Origin: Nocardia sp. NBC_00508
Lineage (GTDB): Bacteria > Actinomycetota > Actinomycetes > Mycobacteriales > Mycobacteriaceae
NCBI RefSeq assembly: GCF_036346875.1
Contig: NZ_CP107852.1
Coordinates: forward strand, 5,332,001-5,396,000
Length of the DNA stretch: 64,000 bases
Direction: 5' to 3'
This document shows positions 62,798-64,000 of the stretch, one piece after another (the first letter of the stretch is position 1; every line of letters starts with the position of its first letter). A model generated the notes under the pieces. The model was not told the origin of the DNA. It ran no database searches and saw only the letters and a list, made by a program, of their open reading frames with translations. Made by a program: the position numbers and the translations under genes.

Positions 62798-63999
62798 TTC
62801 ATCCTCGCTCTCGCTGCGCGTTCTTCTTCCTGTGCGATCTGCTCGGCGATTCGCGCGCCGAGCCCGCGCAATGTCAGTCCGATCACCGCGAGCACCGACA
62901 GCTGGGTCCCCAGCGTCTGCACGACGCGGGCCGCGAATTCCATGCCCATCAGTGAGTCCATGCCGAGTTCGGGCAGTGGGGTGTTCAGATCCACCGTCTC
63001 GGCGTCGACGCCGAGCACTGCGGCCAGCTGTTCGGCCAGCAGGTATGCGACCACCTCGCCGCGCTGCTCGGCACCCAGCCGCAAGATCTCCGCCCGTAGC
63101 GCGCCCGCGCCGGATGCGCCGCCGCCCGCGGCCGCGACCAGTTCGGCGAAACGCGGTGTGCGCGTGGACGGGCGGTGCGCCAACGCCCACTGGCTCCAGT
63201 CCACGTCGAACAGCACGATCTGCGGCAGGTCCAGCAGCAGGCACTCGCCGAGCATCTCGGTGGCCGTGTCCATGTCGACCGAGCGGTAACCGGTCCGCTC
63301 GGCGTACCGAGTGACCGCCTCGTAGTCGGCCATGCCGCCGCCACCGCTCATGAAGCCCCAGTTCACCGAAAGCGCGGCGGCGCCGCGGGCGCGCCGGGAA
63401 GCGGCGATCATGTCGAGCACGGAATTGGCTGCCGCATAGCCGAATTGAGGGGGGATGCCGACAATACTGCTGGCCGAGGAGAACAGCACGAACATGTCGA
63501 GGTCGATGCCTGCGGCGGTGACCGCGGTGTCCAGGTTCACCGCGCCGGCCACCTTGGGCCCGAAGATCTCCGCCAGCGACTCGGCGGTGATGTACGGGAC
63601 CTCGATGTTGTTCACCACACCCGCGGCGTGGAACACCCCGCGCAGCGGATGGTCGCCGGTGTGGGTGCGCTCGATCAGCGCGGCGACGGCGTCGTAGTCG
63701 GCCACGTCGACGCGCTCCTCGACGACTTCGACTCCGGCGGCGACGAATTCGGCAACCGCGGCACGGGCCGCATCCCCGGTGGCGCCGCTACGCCCGACCA
63801 GCACCAGGCGACGGGCGCCGACCCGGACCAGCCAGCGCGCGGTAGCCAGGCCGAACGCGCCGAACCCTCCGGTCACCAGGTAGCTGCCCTCGGCATCGAC
63901 GGGCAGACTCGGCCGTTTGGGCAGTACGGTCGGATTCGGTGCACGCAGATCGAGGACCACGCGGCCGATCTGCTTGGACCGCACCACGGTCTCGAACGC
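62794..63999 (-). CDS. Type I polyketide synthase, C-terminal KR-ACP, cut by edge
   Basis: The visible 400 residues are the end of a modular type I PKS; the frame is open past the right edge. A ketoreductase domain has GSYLVTGGFGAFGLATARWL (NADPH site), FSSASSIVG and YAAAN with the catalytic Ser and Tyr. The usual LDD loop reads VNN, so stereotype cannot be assigned. An ACP follows with Ser in LGMDSLMGMEFAARVV. No thioesterase or phosphopantetheinyl transferase domain follows, unlike enediyne PKSs, whose C terminus is different. Chain release is probably by the coupled alpha-oxoamine synthase. Confidence 0.92.
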   Translation of the reverse strand, partial: AFETVVRSKQIGRVVLDLRAPNPTVLPKRPSLPVDAEGSYLVTGGFGAFGLATARWLVRVGARRLVLVGRSGATGDAARAAVAEFVAAGVEVVEERVDVADYDAVAALIERTHTGDHPLRGVFHAAGVVNNIEVPYITAESLAEIFGPKVAGAVNLDTAVTAAGIDLDMFVLFSSASSIVGIPPQFGYAAANSVLDMIAASRRARGAAALSVNWGFMSGGGGMADYEAVTRYAERTGYRSVDMDTATEMLGECLLLDLPQIVLFDVDWSQWALAHRPSTRTPRFAELVAAAGGGASGAGALRAEILRLGAEQRGEVVAYLLAEQLAAVLGVDAETVDLNTPLPELGMDSLMGMEFAARVVQTLGTQLSVLAVIGLTLRGLGARIAEQIAQEEERAARARMN

Positions 64000-64000
64000 C

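Noticed and set aside
55905..63999. Complete enediyne cluster
   Set aside because: UnbL/U/V homologs are present, but the PKS ends KR-ACP without the C-terminal DH/phosphopantetheinyl transferase layout, and no enediyne thioesterase gene is seen.

Overview
The window is visibly G+C-rich actinobacterial DNA with many GTG and TTG starts, 4-bp start/stop overlaps and some leaderless genes. An antigen-85-like esterase, an MmpL transporter, a fatty acyl-AMP ligase, an Rpf cell-wall hydrolase, an Rv1747-like FHA/ABC exporter and two secreted lipases together suggest a mycolic-acid genus, most likely Nocardia or a close relative. No rRNA, tRNA, CRISPR array or intact insertion sequence was seen. The window opens inside a lipase gene and closes inside a polyketide synthase gene.

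Left part (1.5-15.2 kb): a biosynthetic cluster. A nonribosomal peptide synthetase (carrier, heterocyclization, cysteine-type adenylation, carrier, degenerate epimerization-like domain) is translationally coupled to a flavin monooxygenase/fatty acyl-AMP ligase fusion and to a flavin amine oxidase. A convergent alpha/beta hydrolase, an MmpL exporter, a cupin protein and a SnoaL-like protein follow. I infer an exported fatty-acyl thiazoline-type product. A stress protein and a histidine kinase/response regulator pair come next.

Middle part (17.7-41.7 kb): accessory and housekeeping genes. These include a sugar acetyltransferase, an ADP-ribosylglycohydrolase, a TetR/DHA2 efflux pair with a clear operator, a truncated LysR gene, an Ag85-like esterase, a seven-repeat IPT/TIG protein with an internal 738-bp duplication, a frameshifted hydrolase, two more TetR regulators, an acyl-CoA ligase, a MerR-linked membrane operon (ABA4-like and DoxX-like), a PfpI-like protein, a sulfatase, an Rpf, a PucR-type regulator and two lipases. 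Several broken genes show ongoing decay.

Right part (41.9-64 kb): a gamma-glutamyl-polyamine type catabolic operon with a symporter; an unusual TerD-HNH fusion protein; a DMT exporter; the FHA-FHA-ABC exporter; and a TetR/DoxX pair. Last is a leftward operon coupled by overlaps: PKS end (KR-ACP), alpha-oxoamine synthase, UnbV-like, UnbU-like, flavin reductase, DUF1702 and a 3-ketosphinganine-reductase-like SDR. It combines enediyne-type accessory genes with a PKS ending in KR-ACP and a PLP off-loading enzyme. I infer a sphingoid-like amino-alcohol polyketide. With the TerD-HNH protein and the NRPS/FAAL cluster, these are the best candidates for undescribed biology.
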